64,000 bases of DNA from Heligmosomoides polygyrus polygyrus (taxonomy: Eukaryota; Nematoda; Chromadorea; Rhabditida; Heligmosomidae), in the NCBI GenBank assembly GCA_947396885.1, contig OX377201.1, positions 69,042,983 through 69,106,982 of the forward strand, read 5' to 3'. The notes beneath the pieces were generated by a model. It made no database searches. It was given only the letters and a program-made list of their open reading frames with translations, and was not told the DNA's origin. Shown here piece by piece: positions 24,200 to 34,937 of the stretch (position 1 is the first letter of the stretch; the number at the start of each line of letters is the position of its first letter). Position numbers and translations under genes: made by a program.

Positions 24200-25270
24200 C
24201 GCACCTCTCAATTAGTATAAAATTGTGTTTCTTATTTGCCAAGTCGGTAAACTCAAGGAGTACAAACCCCGAGGGAGGTTGGGAGTTTGGTTCTACTGCA
24301 TAGCGGTACTTTTGCATTTCAACTGACTGATTGATATTTGAGGGGCTCTGACGTCTACACAATTTTCAGCCGTTTCCTGCGCATACTTCCAGCTCTAGGC
24401 TGTGGAGGGTAACATTCTCGAGATTTGTTTATTACTGACCGCTTTTTAACCAAAAGGCAATGAGAAGGGTATTCAGCGTTATAATGTATGAACGTTCAAC
24501 ACCAGTGATACACGGGCACAAAATGCTTGAAGCCGAAGGACTAGTCACAATACGGGCAACGTATAAAGGCTACAGGCTCTTCACAGTTTGCTTCCCTACG
24601 AGGACCGGTGACATCAGGAAAAACAGTCCTGCTCGGATTTTCGAAGGGACCAGAATGCGAAGTCGTATCACCTCAACTTCTTAAGCGACTTCATGTAGAT
24701 GAAGAAGCCCACGCCTGCTGGCAGAATCTGGCAATGGCACCCGAAGGTATAGTCTGAATACTCAATGTCCTCCTTCTTCGGGATATAAGAGCATGAATCG
24801 TCAGGTCATTCGAGAAGCCGGACCGTAAATCCAGAATAAGAGTACAACTATCGTGCAGCTGTGGGACGAAGACATTCCCAAGGAAGGATAGCAGAGCATG
24901 TTAAGCTTTCTCGTTGCCTTTGGGTTAAAAATCGATCAGTAAAAAGTAGGCGCAAGAAAGTAACTCCGCAAAGTATACAGCTGGAAAGTACGCGGAAAAC
25001 ATCTGAAGATTGTGTAGACGTCGGACCCCTCAAATCTCAACCACTCAGTTGAAAAGCAAAAATACCGCAAGAATCGAACCCTTGATCTCCTTCGCATGAA
25101 GTGACGACACCACCCACTGCGCCCCGTGCCATGCAAGCAGTAGCATCGCGAGCATGCAAAAGACCCCTGGGCCGGACGCCGATTCCGTAGTAGCTTCAAG
25201 AACCCTATTCTAGGATTTAGCGACCTGGTAAAAAGTTAACACACATTTTTATAATTGAGAGGTTAGGATT
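24200..25270. mobile_element. Fold-back element E4 with tRNA-like module
   Basis: The left arm (24,200-24,425) and right arm (24,935-25,270) are inverted copies: CACCTCTCAATTA at the outer side, then TTCAACTGA and GACGTCTACACAATTTTCAG. On the minus strand the right arm has GGGGCGCAGTGGGTGG and GGTTCGATTCTTG (25,065-25,130), an inward tRNA-like module. The left arm has a decayed version. The core resembles that of E5. Confidence 0.6.
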
Positions 25271-25271
25271 C

Positions 25272-25475
25272 GGTACTTGTGAAGCAAAGGGCCCGTGGTG
25301 CCGTGGGGTTGCCGGTAAACATGTTAACGCGGCAAGCCCACGGCACCACGGGGCCGGTACTTATGAAGCACCCTTCCTTGAGTGCCGTGGGTTGCCGCGT
25401 TGCCGTTGTCGTTGCCGCGTTAACATGTTTCCCGGCAGCCCCACGGCACCACGGGACCTTTGCTTCATAAGTACC
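25272..25475. mobile_element. hAT-like palindromic MITE with perfect 8-bp target duplication
   Basis: The terminal repeats are GGTACTTGTGAAGCAAAGG on the left and its mirror CCTTTGCTTCATAAGTACC on the right. The inner part is a GC-rich palindrome with CCGTGGTGCCGTGGGG and its inverse, plus AACATGTTAAC. TAGGATTC stands directly on both sides (25,264-25,271 and 25,476-25,483). Eight-base duplications are the mark of hAT transposition. A second TIR-like GGTACTTATGAAGCA lies in the middle, so two units are nested. Confidence 0.85.
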
Positions 25476-26142
25476 TAGGATTCTTCCTATGCGGCTCCCT
25501 CTCCTCGTTCAGACCCTTGCCTTGTGAGTGCCTTTACCACACCCGAGTGAGGCACAAAAGACTAGCTCAAAGGTCATCCAGATGTCGCTAGAATCACATG
25601 AAATTTTATTACAGAACCTTATCAACTGTACAGGATATCTCACATTTTCATGCAGCTCATCAAACTACTAGAAATATTCACAAAAACGAGTACGCATGAA
25701 TCGAAAAATAACAACCCATTGAATGATGTTCTTGAACATTAACCTCACTGCGAATCAGCGACACAGAAACGCTGTGCAGTGTGCTGAGATCAGACGGTGT
25801 GATGATCGAGAATGAGGTCGGCAGTAAGATATCGCACGCTTTCAGCATGCAGAAATTAGCCCTCCCGGAGGTAGAGATTACATCAGCAAATAAGGGGTGA
25901 GGTAGGGAAAGAGCAGGCAGTCTTAAAGGCAACACATAAAGTGAAGTGAGGAGTGGAGGAGCTTCGATCAGCGAAGTAGAAAGCAAAGCTGCTACCGCCC
26001 TACGACAAGCAATACAAAATCACCTACATGAAAGAACTTCAGTTAATCAGTAATCAGCTAAGGAAGCACTCGAATCGAGAACACCGGGTTGCTGTTTGAA
26101 GACGTGGCGAAAACCACAACTTGCACAGGTAAAAACGGCTAC

Positions 26143-26519
26143 TATTCACATTAAGAGTCCGCACCGCCACCAAACACATCGGCTGCGTTGGGCTGTCCTG
26201 TCACAGAGGATGCGTCGTCCGCATTACAGATAATGAAGTTTCCCATCCACGGCTCGCCATCGTTCACCGCTGCGTTTCTATCGGCGGATTCGACCCTCTC
26301 CTGCACCAAAGTCAGGGACTGAAACAAAAGCAGAGCTCAGTCGCCTGAACCGCAGATGAGGAAACGACCCCGCGCCAGCTTGCATCGCAACATCAGAACT
26401 CACGTTTTCGTTGCACATGTAGAGGGTGACGGCGAGGGCATTCGCTATGTTCACGTGCTTTCCCATGCTGCCCATTCGCCGCGGCAAGCACTGCATCACG
26501 GACGAAAACGTATGCAAGC
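26143..26519 (-). CDS. 3' end of an unrecognised gene, two exons
   Basis: The first exon, after TCTTACAG, encodes LHTFSSVMQCLPRRMGSMGK and HVNIANALAVTLYMCNEN, ending at GTGAGT. The second follows TTTTGTTTCAG at 26,319 in the same phase, encoding LTLVQERVESADRNAAVNDG, EPWMGNFIICNADDASSVTG and a glycine-rich end, ADVFGGGADS, before TAA. Splice signals and phase agree. The pattern HVNIANAL...LVQERVE faintly recalls Sec1/Munc18 helices, but this is a guess. Upstream exons would lie at higher coordinates, perhaps beyond the fold-back element at 26.6-29.0 kb, and were not found. Confidence 0.45.
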
Positions 26520-26819
26520 CTGTAAGAGGCAAGTGATGAGCAACAGTATGCCTAGGGTCACACGCAGCAGGCTAAAAATCAGATCGATGCGTTCCTCTGA
26601 AACCTATGCTCGCCACTTGCCCACCACTGGTTCACTCACAAGAGAGCCTCCAAAGTGGCGGTGAGGTTTGGCGATGTAATTTTTACAGGATGTAGGGTCC
26701 GGTGTGAGAAGTTCAAAACCACAGTTACTTTTTTCGGAATGCTATTCTGTTGTCGAAAAAAGTTTTTGTGAACGTGAAGTTCATGACGCTCTGCTACCAC
26801 CCAGCCAAAAGCGGTCGGT

Positions 26820-26880
26820 CGGCGCAGTGGTAGTGCCGAAGCTTCACAGGAACAAGGTCGTGGGTTCGGTTCCCCCTTGT
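26820..26880 (+). repeat. tRNA-like module, E3 left arm
   Basis: CGGCGCAGTGGTAGTGCC fits an A box and GGTTCGGTTCC a B box, spaced about 35 bases, pointing inward. The intervening arm does not give a standard anticodon stem. Confidence 0.6.
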
Positions 26881-26898
26881 GCTTGTGTTCTTGCATTT

Positions 26899-27776
26899 TA
26901 TTTATTTATTTATTTATTTAACTGCGTCTCAAGAACGCGCACTATATGTGTGAACAACAAAAAAATAGGCCATGCAACTAAAAAAAAAGAAACACTAGCC
27001 AGGGAGCAAAGTATGATTGAAACGGCAGTGTTAGATATTAAAGCAAGAACTTCAGAAGCCAACCATTTGGGTTGCGAGAGCCTATAAAATATGACAAGTT
27101 CTAAAAGTAAGGAGGGCAAGTTAGATGCTAAACGAAATCCTCTCATGTAGCCTAGAAAAGCATTGCTTACTTATACTGGTTTCTAGTGTGTTATCTCAAT
27201 CAAGTGAGCAATTACGGCAGAATACCTTATAATCTATTACAGTAAGCATTTAAGTTGGTTGTAGCCGACAAAGCCTGCCTGTCCGCATCAGCCAGCTATG
27301 ACGCCCTGAGTAGATACCGGCATTTCGGCACATGGGTACGCTGGCCGCCCCATGGAACCGGCAGCTAGGACAGACAAACATGTGGCATTTTAACTCAAAA
27401 CTGTAAAAAAAAATCGGCTACCAATAAGGAAAAATAGCCCATTTTAGCTAACTATAGATCCCGCAACCCATATGAATTGGAGCGAATACGCCACGTATGA
27501 AACTAACAGAGAATTACTAATACTGAACAGAGAGGTGAGAACTAGCAGGAAAAATTACTAATACTGAACAGGAAGGGAATAAACCTACACTGTGAAAAAT
27601 ACAGGAAAAATTCGTTATGAAAACACATTAAAAACCTCAAACTAATAGGTAGAAGAAACGCAAACCAAGCTACTTGAGAGAACAAGAATAGTATAAGCTT
27701 CAAGAGCTCGAAATATTTCCATCCGCTGGAACAACAACTGGAGAAGTAGAGCCAAAGCCGGTATGCAACGCATTTT
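26899..27776 (-). mobile_element. Insertion with (AAAT)n tail inside the E3 left arm
   Basis: Flanked by GCATTTT at about 26,892 and 27,771. On the minus strand it ends in about six AAAT units, like the 3' tail of a non-LTR element or SINE. No protein motif was recognised. Similar tails stand at 15,940-15,975 and 33,995-34,030. Confidence 0.5.
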
Positions 27777-28769
27777 GCGATTTATCGTTAGTGGAACCCG
27801 ATATCGCTATATTTCCAACACATTTTTGAACAAAAACGTGGCAACAAATGTCCTTTACGTTCATCGAGCTCTTTGAAAGACGAAAGGTTAGGATTTTTGA
27901 GTTCCAGGTTAAGCAAGTAAAAAACTGATGCCAGATTCGTGATCAGCACCCCAAGTAGCCCCTCACACAAAGTTTGGGCGATACTGGTGTTTTTGATTTC
28001 ATCACCCACACTCAAGGCTGGGCCTAGAGCGGGCTTTGTACCTCGGTCTTCATGGTCAAACAAGAGCGGCCATTGAGGTGTGGAGCCATTCGAGGTGGAA
28101 ACCACCTGAATACGTTAAGCGGTGGAGGGCTAGTCAGAAAGTAAAATACCAGTGATACTACGTCCTTTTTGAACGGGCGGTAGATAGAAGCGAGATATTC
28201 AGTTTGTGAGCAGTGTATTTCGCTTTCATGCATTTTTGCAATTGTTGCTGAAGAAGGATGATAGATCATTAGCTATTCTTCCTAGTTGGTTACTACGTTT
28301 TTGACTCCATCCTGTGAAGAATGTAATAGACTTGGCTATCTACAACACCTTATCATCTTGAAACAGCTTGACTGTTTGAAAATGCACTGTACTAGCGAGG
28401 TCAAAATAAGTTATCCATACTTCGGTTACGGGTGTTACTTGGAGTGCTGATCGTGGATCTGACATAGGTTTCTGAATTTCCCGTTTTCTAACGAAACGTT
28501 AGAGAAGGTGTGAGTAAGCGATAGTGGTGAGGTCGGATGCACCAATTTCTCCCAAACGTTGTGCGAGATGGTTACTTGGGGTGCTGCTCACAAATTTGGC
28601 ATCAGTTTTTCACTTGCTTAACCTGGAAGTCAAAAATCCTCACCTTTCGTCTTTCAAAGAGCTCGATGAACGTAAAGGACATTTGTTGCCACGTTTTTGT
28701 TCAAAAATGTGTTGGAAATGGGGATAGAGAGTCCCACTGACGATAAATCGAAAAATGCAAAAACACCAG

Positions 28770-28835
28770 TACAAAGGGGAATCGAACCCACGACCTTGCC
28801 CCTGTGAAGCTACAACACTACCACTACGCCAACTG
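28770..28835 (-). repeat. tRNA-like module, E3 right arm
   Basis: Minus strand: TTGGCGTAGTGGTAGTG and GGTTCGATTCC, a perfect B box, pointing inward. It is the mirror of the module at 26,820-26,880. Confidence 0.6.
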
Positions 28836-29044
28836 ATCACATTCGGCTGGGTAGCAGCAGGGCGTCATGAACTTCGCGCTTTTTGACCACGGAACGGTAT
28901 TCCAAAAAAACTAACTATGGTTTTGGACTCCCCACACGGGACCCTACATCCTGTAAAAAATCCACCACAAAAGCTCACCGCCACTTTGGAGGCTCTCCCT
29001 GTCAGTTTCTGAAGAGATTACTAAATGTTTACGCGCATCCATGG

Positions 29045-29160
29045 TCCGGATTCATCAACGACTTACGTAACTTTAACGGAGAATTTTAAGCGATAAGCTC
29101 AGATAGCGCGACTTATCAATCGATATGGTGAGCACTATCTGAGCTTTTCGCTTGGGATGC
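29045..29160. repeat. E1-type terminal fragment with hairpin
   Basis: CGGATTCATCAACGACTTACG through AGCTCAGATAGCG matches the outer end of E1 (3,618-3,685) with several changes. The mirror sequence CTATCTGAGCTTTTCGCTT follows 30 bases later, forming a hairpin. It directly abuts the right end of E3. Confidence 0.55.
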
Positions 29161-29164
29161 TAAC

Positions 29165-30520
29165 GATGCGCCGCCTCGCGCTTCTTCAGCAAGACGACCG
29201 TTCGACGCCTGCGCGCCCAACACTAACGGCGCATGCACAGGATCAGTGGTGGGCATCTAACATTTAACGATTTGTCATATTTACCGGCATTCTTCATTAA
29301 GCGCCTTCGATGTTAACAGACGTACTTTCCGCTAAACCGCATTAACGGAACCCTTCGAAATTCACCGAAAATATTGACTTTTCATCTTTATACTGATTGA
29401 ATTTCGGACGAGTTTTCTGGTGAGGTTTCGCGTAGAGATGTGGTATCGAACCAGCGACAACCCTCCACATACTTGAATCAGAGGAAGGAGCAGTGAACTC
29501 CGTTACCGTATTAGTTCGCTTTCAACCATTGTTCGCAATTTTGTTGCTTACTTATTTCTTTGCTGGCGTCACGTTTTTTGATGATCGTTTTTAGCGTTCC
29601 TACGCCGTTTTCTGTGTTTTGACAGCTTCTTATGAGTTTCTTATACACATCGAACGTTACCTTCGCGTTTTCAGTTCTGTTCGCAGTTTTATTTCTGCTA
29701 CGTGCCTTGCAAGGAAGAGCGAAAATGCGTGCGAAATGTGAAGAAAATTGCTGAACAGCGAAAAATGTCGGAAACGCCAAGAAACGAAGAAAACACAAGG
29801 AACGGGCTTCTTGACCGTCTCTTCCAAACAAACAAGTTTCGGTACATCGAACAGTTTTTCCTCACAGATTGTGGGACTAAGAGAACGTTGAGCGACACTA
29901 CTCAGAGCAAGCTTGACACTTTTCAAATCAAAATTAACATCTTCCAAATCAAAACGAGTGCCTTCCAGGTTAAATCAGTAACTCTTCGACACATTTGAAA
30001 CAATTTTTTGTTTAGGGACAATTCAGTATAACTTCCTTTAAAATTTTTTTTAATTTACCAGCCCCATTAGTGAATACAGTGTTGGAAATTTTACAAAAAT
30101 TTTATTTTTAAGGAAAAGGCAATGATGAATTAAATTTTGTTGTAAAGTGCACAAAGCCAACAATCATTTAGTGCATTAAAAGACGAGATCGTGCCATGCA
30201 CTCGACTAAGGCTAAGCCATCGCAATTTCTATTTCGTTGACAACGCAAATACTGCATACCAAATAGTGCATACCTGAAACAGGGGTGAAAAGATGTCTTT
30301 TATAACTGTCCTCGATGTACCGTTTGCATTTGTGTCACTCCGCGCAAACAAAATTTCTGCTATCAATCGAATAAAAATCGTTACGATCAACTAGAGTGTA
30401 TCGCGCTACTTCTTCGTTTAATAGACTACATGATTGTAGCTTTCCAGTGGTTTAAAATTAAATTTTTAGCTAAATTATTTTTCGCCAAAAAAATTCTATT
30501 TTTCAATTTCAAACAGTGAG
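29165..30520. other. No gene recognised; AT-rich repeat relatives
   Basis: 29,280-29,450 resembles the 8.4 and 9.76 kb repeat. 29,700-30,000 has charged open frames on both strands with the recurring pattern TTCAAATCAAAAT/TTCCAAATCAAAA, a short degenerate tandem repeat; similar triplets occur near 59,340-59,410 (CTAAATCAAACTG, CCAAATTAAAACG). A worn tRNA-like B box (GGTTCGATACC, minus) lies near 29,450. Confidence 0.35.
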
Positions 30521-30526
30521 CCCACT

Positions 30527-30861
30527 TAGGCCGGGGGCATACCTCCATCGCCGCGATGCCATCGTGGCGCTCAGTTCATGGCCTTTCCGCCGCACGCGGT
30601 CGAATAGTCAGAGAAACTTCGCCGCAACCGCCGCAACGGGGCGGTCGGCATACGCAATGGCTTCCCGCGTCCAGGGCGTGGCATACTTTTCCGCGCCGCG
30701 CGCGGTGTTTAGCGTTGGTCCTGGACGGATCGCCGTGGCGCTCCCTTGCAGAGCGATGGGCGATGCGACGAGCACTGAGAAGTTCAAATTCTTTCGCGTC
30801 GCCCTGCAAAACTCATCGCCGTGGTTCCATCGCGGCGACGGGAAGTATGCCTGAGGCCTTA
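30527..30861. mobile_element. Harbinger-like GC-rich MITE, about 330 bp
   Basis: Ends GGCCGGGGGCATACCTCC and mirror GGAAGTATGCCTGAGGCC are followed by a shared ATCGCCGCGATG motif, with TTA on both sides. It is an island of over 60 percent GC in AT-rich DNA. The open frames across it (up to 119 codons on plus) have no supporting splice context and lie within the inverted repeats. Confidence 0.65.
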
Positions 30862-30869
30862 GGGAGGCA

Positions 30870-31590
30870 GGTGAATCTAAAAACTTTCGAGAAATCTGTT
30901 ACAAATTTTCGTTAAACGGAAATTTCCAGCCGTGTTAGAGAGTCTAGTTTAACCTGGAAGACGGTCGTTTTGATAGTGAGTACGATTTTAAAAGCGTAAG
31001 GCGCCGATGCGTGTCCAATTTGACGTAAAAATTGCGTATAGTATTATGAGAGGACGTATATTTGCGTACGTCTGAAGGCCCGCTTGTTTTTCGCCACGAG
31101 AACAGGCACTTCGGAGTATAAATCGCGTGGATGCGATAGACGCTGAGGAAGCTTCCGATGAATTCTTTTGAAGACCCTACGCCAGCCCCGACTAGGACGG
31201 TAAGCACTTTTTACGCTTAATTCGAATGCTACGTTCTCAATCTCTTTTACATTGGTTCCTCTTCTGCTTGAACCACGCGCATCACACGCTCCTTGGCTCT
31301 CTGTGCACGAGATATTTTTTAGACGCACACCATCCATTCTTTCTTTAACATTCTTTGTGTATAATGCTCTTAACAACGTTTAATTACCCAAGCTTGAGAT
31401 AAACGCGTAGCTATCGCGGTGCATGCGCTGAACAGTTTCTGAACCATTAAATGTAAGGAGGGCAAGAAGTCCTAAAAAAGAAAAGGAGACATAAGGCGGC
31501 AACTAGCCCGCTGAACGGCTGGTTTTATTTATTATCGCATTACTCGAAATCTTGTGTTCCATACTGAACTAACTAAGCCCTTATAACCGA
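30870..31590. other. No gene recognised
   Basis: The block at 31,075-31,150 (CGCCACGAGAACAGGCACTTCGG region) recurs in diverged form at 49,425-49,480, so it is a dispersed repeat. The 110-codon minus frame through it is not supported. Confidence 0.35.
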
Positions 31591-31597
31591 GCTCTAC

Positions 31598-32521
31598 AGG
31601 GTGTCACAAAAAATGCATACTCTGTTCGAAAGATGATAACTTTGCTCACAGTAAAGGTACCGAAGAAGTTAAAAACTCATACAAAAGCTTAAGAAAATGG
31701 AAATTTTCTGAAATATGAGTGGTATGGAACGCGCCATACGCTCGCCTGAAAATCTGCGTTATACACTCGACTGATCGAACTTTGCTTGAATACTTGTTAT
31801 AATTTTTCCACAAGGTGGCCGTATTGATTGACTTGTGCCCTTTTAGTTTTAAAGCTTAAAGGCTAAATGGCTTGCGAGAAATGCAGGGTGTCCGAAAAAA
31901 TTCACGTACTGTTTGAAAGTTTCTAACATTGCTGCTAGTGAACCTTTTGAAGATGTTTGAGTCTCATATGAAAGCACAGGTTATTGAGATTTTTGCGACG
32001 TGTAAATTGTCAAGAAGCGCCATGCTCCCGTCCGAAACCTTGCATTTCAGACTTTATTCTATTAATTGTGCATAGGCTGAATGCTTGTTACAATCTTGCA
32101 TGCTGCAGAAATCTGGTTACCCTATGCTTTCATATAAGCCCCAAACCTTTTCAAAGGCTTCACCAGCAGCCATGTTAGAACCTTCCAAATAGTACCTGCA
32201 TTTTTTAGTATTCTCCATTGTAGTGCATTCTTTGCAAGCAGTAGTGTGTCTTAAAGTTTTAAGCCTTAAAAGAAGCACAAACCAATAGATACTACCACAC
32301 TATGAAGATATTAATATAACAAGTATTCAAACGAAGCACAATCAATCGAGTGTAAAACGCAGTATGTCAGATGAGTACATGGCGCGTTCCATACCACTCA
32401 TATGTCAGAAAATTTCTATTTTCTTAAGCTTTCATAAGAGCCCTTAACTTCTTCAGTACATTTACTGTGAGCAAAGTTATCACATTTCAAACAGTGTATA
32501 CATTTTTTTGAGACACCCTGT
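31598..32521. mobile_element. Large palindromic Tc1/mariner-like non-autonomous element
   Basis: The left end starts CAGGGTGTCACAAAAAATG and the right end is its mirror (CATTTTTTTGAGACACCCTG). The inverted arms extend nearly to the middle, with a second inner inverted pair near 31,883 and 32,230 that also starts with GCAGGGTGTC. There is no transposase frame. The doubled structure suggests one element inserted into the palindrome of another, or a tandem duplication of the end. Confidence 0.65.
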
Positions 32522-32914
32522 GTAATGGTCCTCCTTTCTCACCAGAACAGTGGTCAGTACCGGACTACTGGTGTAGTGGCGTCGGTTAAGGCGACACGTG
32601 CTCGTTCTTCAGCTGACACCTACGGAAACTGTATGATGGTAACCACTGAAGGAAGCAGTATTGCGTCAAACTAGCGGAACCCCAAGTTAACCATGTTTGT
32701 TGCGTCCTCAGCGGGCTGGTGTCCGCTGACGCGGAGAGCACATAGTCATGTCATGTGATTGTTCTACGAGCATGCGCAATCCGAGCACCAGCCCGCTACG
32801 TACTTTTGCTATATATTGCTCCATAGGCAGGAATAAAGCGATGAGAAACTAGCTTTCTTGTTCAAGAATGACAACAATTTCAGCATGAGGCGCAGCTTTG
32901 AAGGCAGACGATCT

Positions 32915-33454
32915 CTAAAATTTTAGCCCATTGAATCCAGTCAAAAGCTGGCGATCTGTGAGCTTTACATCCGAGACCTCTCACCAGGTAAAATAACGAC
33001 AAGTCAAAGTGAAAGCTCAAACAAACCTTGAACTTTGAAGTCTGCTTGACGAACTTCTGCAGCAAACTGTCGCATGCTTTCTTCCACGCCAGCGTTAGTT
33101 GAGTCAAATTGCTGGTTCGATGGTCCCTCATCCACAACATCGTCCAAGTTACGATAGTTTACAGCCTCCAGCACATCAATTGGATCTAGAAAGGCTCATC
33201 GGTCAGACCTACCATTGCACATAGTATAACTGCTGCACGGCCGTCATGACAGACTCCTCACCTATGGCAGTAATATCCATTGGGTTGTGCTCTTCCAGTA
33301 TTTTTTCCGCCACCTTTCCCAAACTGGGGTCAAGAGTGCGGTCAAGCTTTTTGAAGTACACTTCGGGACCGATAACCTGGCTGCTGTGACTCTCGTCCAA
33401 CTTGTGTCTTGCTAGCAAGGCCCGTCTCGCGTAAAGAACTTTGTCGTAAGCGAG
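32915..33454 (-). CDS. dpy-26: dpy-26-like exons 25-27 (C-terminus)
   Basis: Exon 25 is 33,262-33,454, exon 26 is 33,027-33,185 and exon 27 is 32,915-32,955. They encode [20 protein letters not shown], then [40 protein letters not shown], and a short tail [13 protein letters not shown] before TAG. A second acceptor 36 bases further on would instead give [11 protein letters not shown] and a TGA. No AATAAA on the minus strand lies close by. The predicted C-terminus would be the SMC4-binding winged helix, but this part is too diverged to confirm. Confidence 0.6.
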
Positions 33455-34868
33455 CTGAAACATCGTCACGTGTAGTCGAAATCGAAAATGAACAAAGGAA
33501 ACACCGAGGAACACGTGGTGTTCAAAGCGCAGAGCGAAGAAAAGGAACACGTTATACCTCCTACATGTAGTTAGGGAGTTCATGGACTACCGCTGCAGCA
33601 CGGGGCGACTGCCGCGACGCCTTCAGAAACCCCGTCACCCTCAGGTCATTGTGTTGTCAAGCTTCCGCTTATTCTGTGGCGCGATTCTTCTAATACAGAA
33701 ATCCAACATTCCGTTAAATGAGGTGTTTTGCGGTATAAATGCTTACAGTAAGCTGCTGCGTAACTGAAAGGAAACCAATTTTCCAAAAAACCTAGTACCT
33801 TCCTAACCCTATTAAATGCTACGTGTCTCGAAAATCCAGAAAACATAGAAGTTTTCCAGTGGTTTAGATGTCGATATCGCGTCAATATTATTTCGCTTGT
33901 CACGCAAACATATGTATTGTTCTTTTCGTTGCGCATATGTCATATTGACTTTTTGGACTGCTGGTTGGAAATTGTTCTGTCCGCGTGACATCCACGTACA
34001 ATAAATAAATAAGCAAACAAATAAATAATACACCGCGTTGATGTGGACTAGTTTCTTCTGTGCCGAATGAGGTTTTTAAGGTGGAACTTTATTCTGCGGC
34101 CTGACGCTTCGACGAGATGGTCGTCTTCAGAGGCGATACGCAGTCCACCACTCTAGTATGGTAAGTATGGCAAATCATTGCGTGCATCACAATACATCGC
34201 GTTATTTACTTCGTCGATGGCGTAAGTGCCGTCAGCAGGGAAACATACAAAAATACAGCATTTCATACATTTTGTCAACCAAGGTATAATGGTAGTGGCA
34301 ACGATAGAACACACCGGGTATTTTGACCGACCCAGTGGGCGTCCGCGTTCGCTCAGCACATAAAATTCAGTTCTCTAACGACCACTGTTCACAATGACTT
34401 ACCAGTGGATTTGACAGTATTGACTTCATCACTCTCTTCATCTTAGCCGTGTTTAAATTGTAGTGTTGCAAACGGCACGTGAAATCCATGATCTGGAATT
34501 TTTTGTTTTGTTCAAAGGGTGAACGATGGTTACATTTCCGTGTCTGATCATTCCGAGGTCTTCGGTAAACACGAGAAGAACAATTGATGAAACTGACGCT
34601 AATGACATATCCATCTTCCTTTTTCGGTCCTAGCGCATAAGCTTCCTCGAATTCGGCGTCAACCTTGGCTGCTCTTTCCCCCGCCGACATCACATTGAAG
34701 TCTTTCTTCGGGACGATATTCTGAAACCACATTATTATCTACAGCTGCTGCACCGGTTTTCCAACTCACAAGTACTAGGAGGATTTTTGAGCGACCAGAA
34801 TTTTTACTGACATTCTGCACCAAATAACTGCCACTTTTCGTTACAATTCTTGCCTGCCGACGGGCCAC

Positions 34869-34937
<69 letters not shown>

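Larger units (their letters stand above)
26632..29010. mobile_element. Large fold-back element E3 with tRNA-like modules in both arms
   Basis: The left arm is 26,632-26,898 plus 27,777-28,010, and the right arm 28,510-29,010 is its inverted copy. Landmarks from outside inward are GAGCCTCCAAAGTGGCGGTG, TTTTTACAGGATGTAGGGTC, the tRNA-like module, then CACATTTTTGAACAAAAACG. The left arm is split by an 870-base insertion that ends in (AAAT)n and is flanked by GCATTTT on both sides. No transposase was found in the 500-base loop. Confidence 0.65.

Noticed and set aside
26820..26880. Functional tRNA gene.
   Set aside because: A and B boxes are good, but acceptor and anticodon stems do not form; the same holds for the other tRNA-like modules.
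30516..30915. Plus-strand ORFs of 112 and 119 codons.
   Set aside because: They lie inside the 30.53-30.86 kb MITE and are GC-driven.
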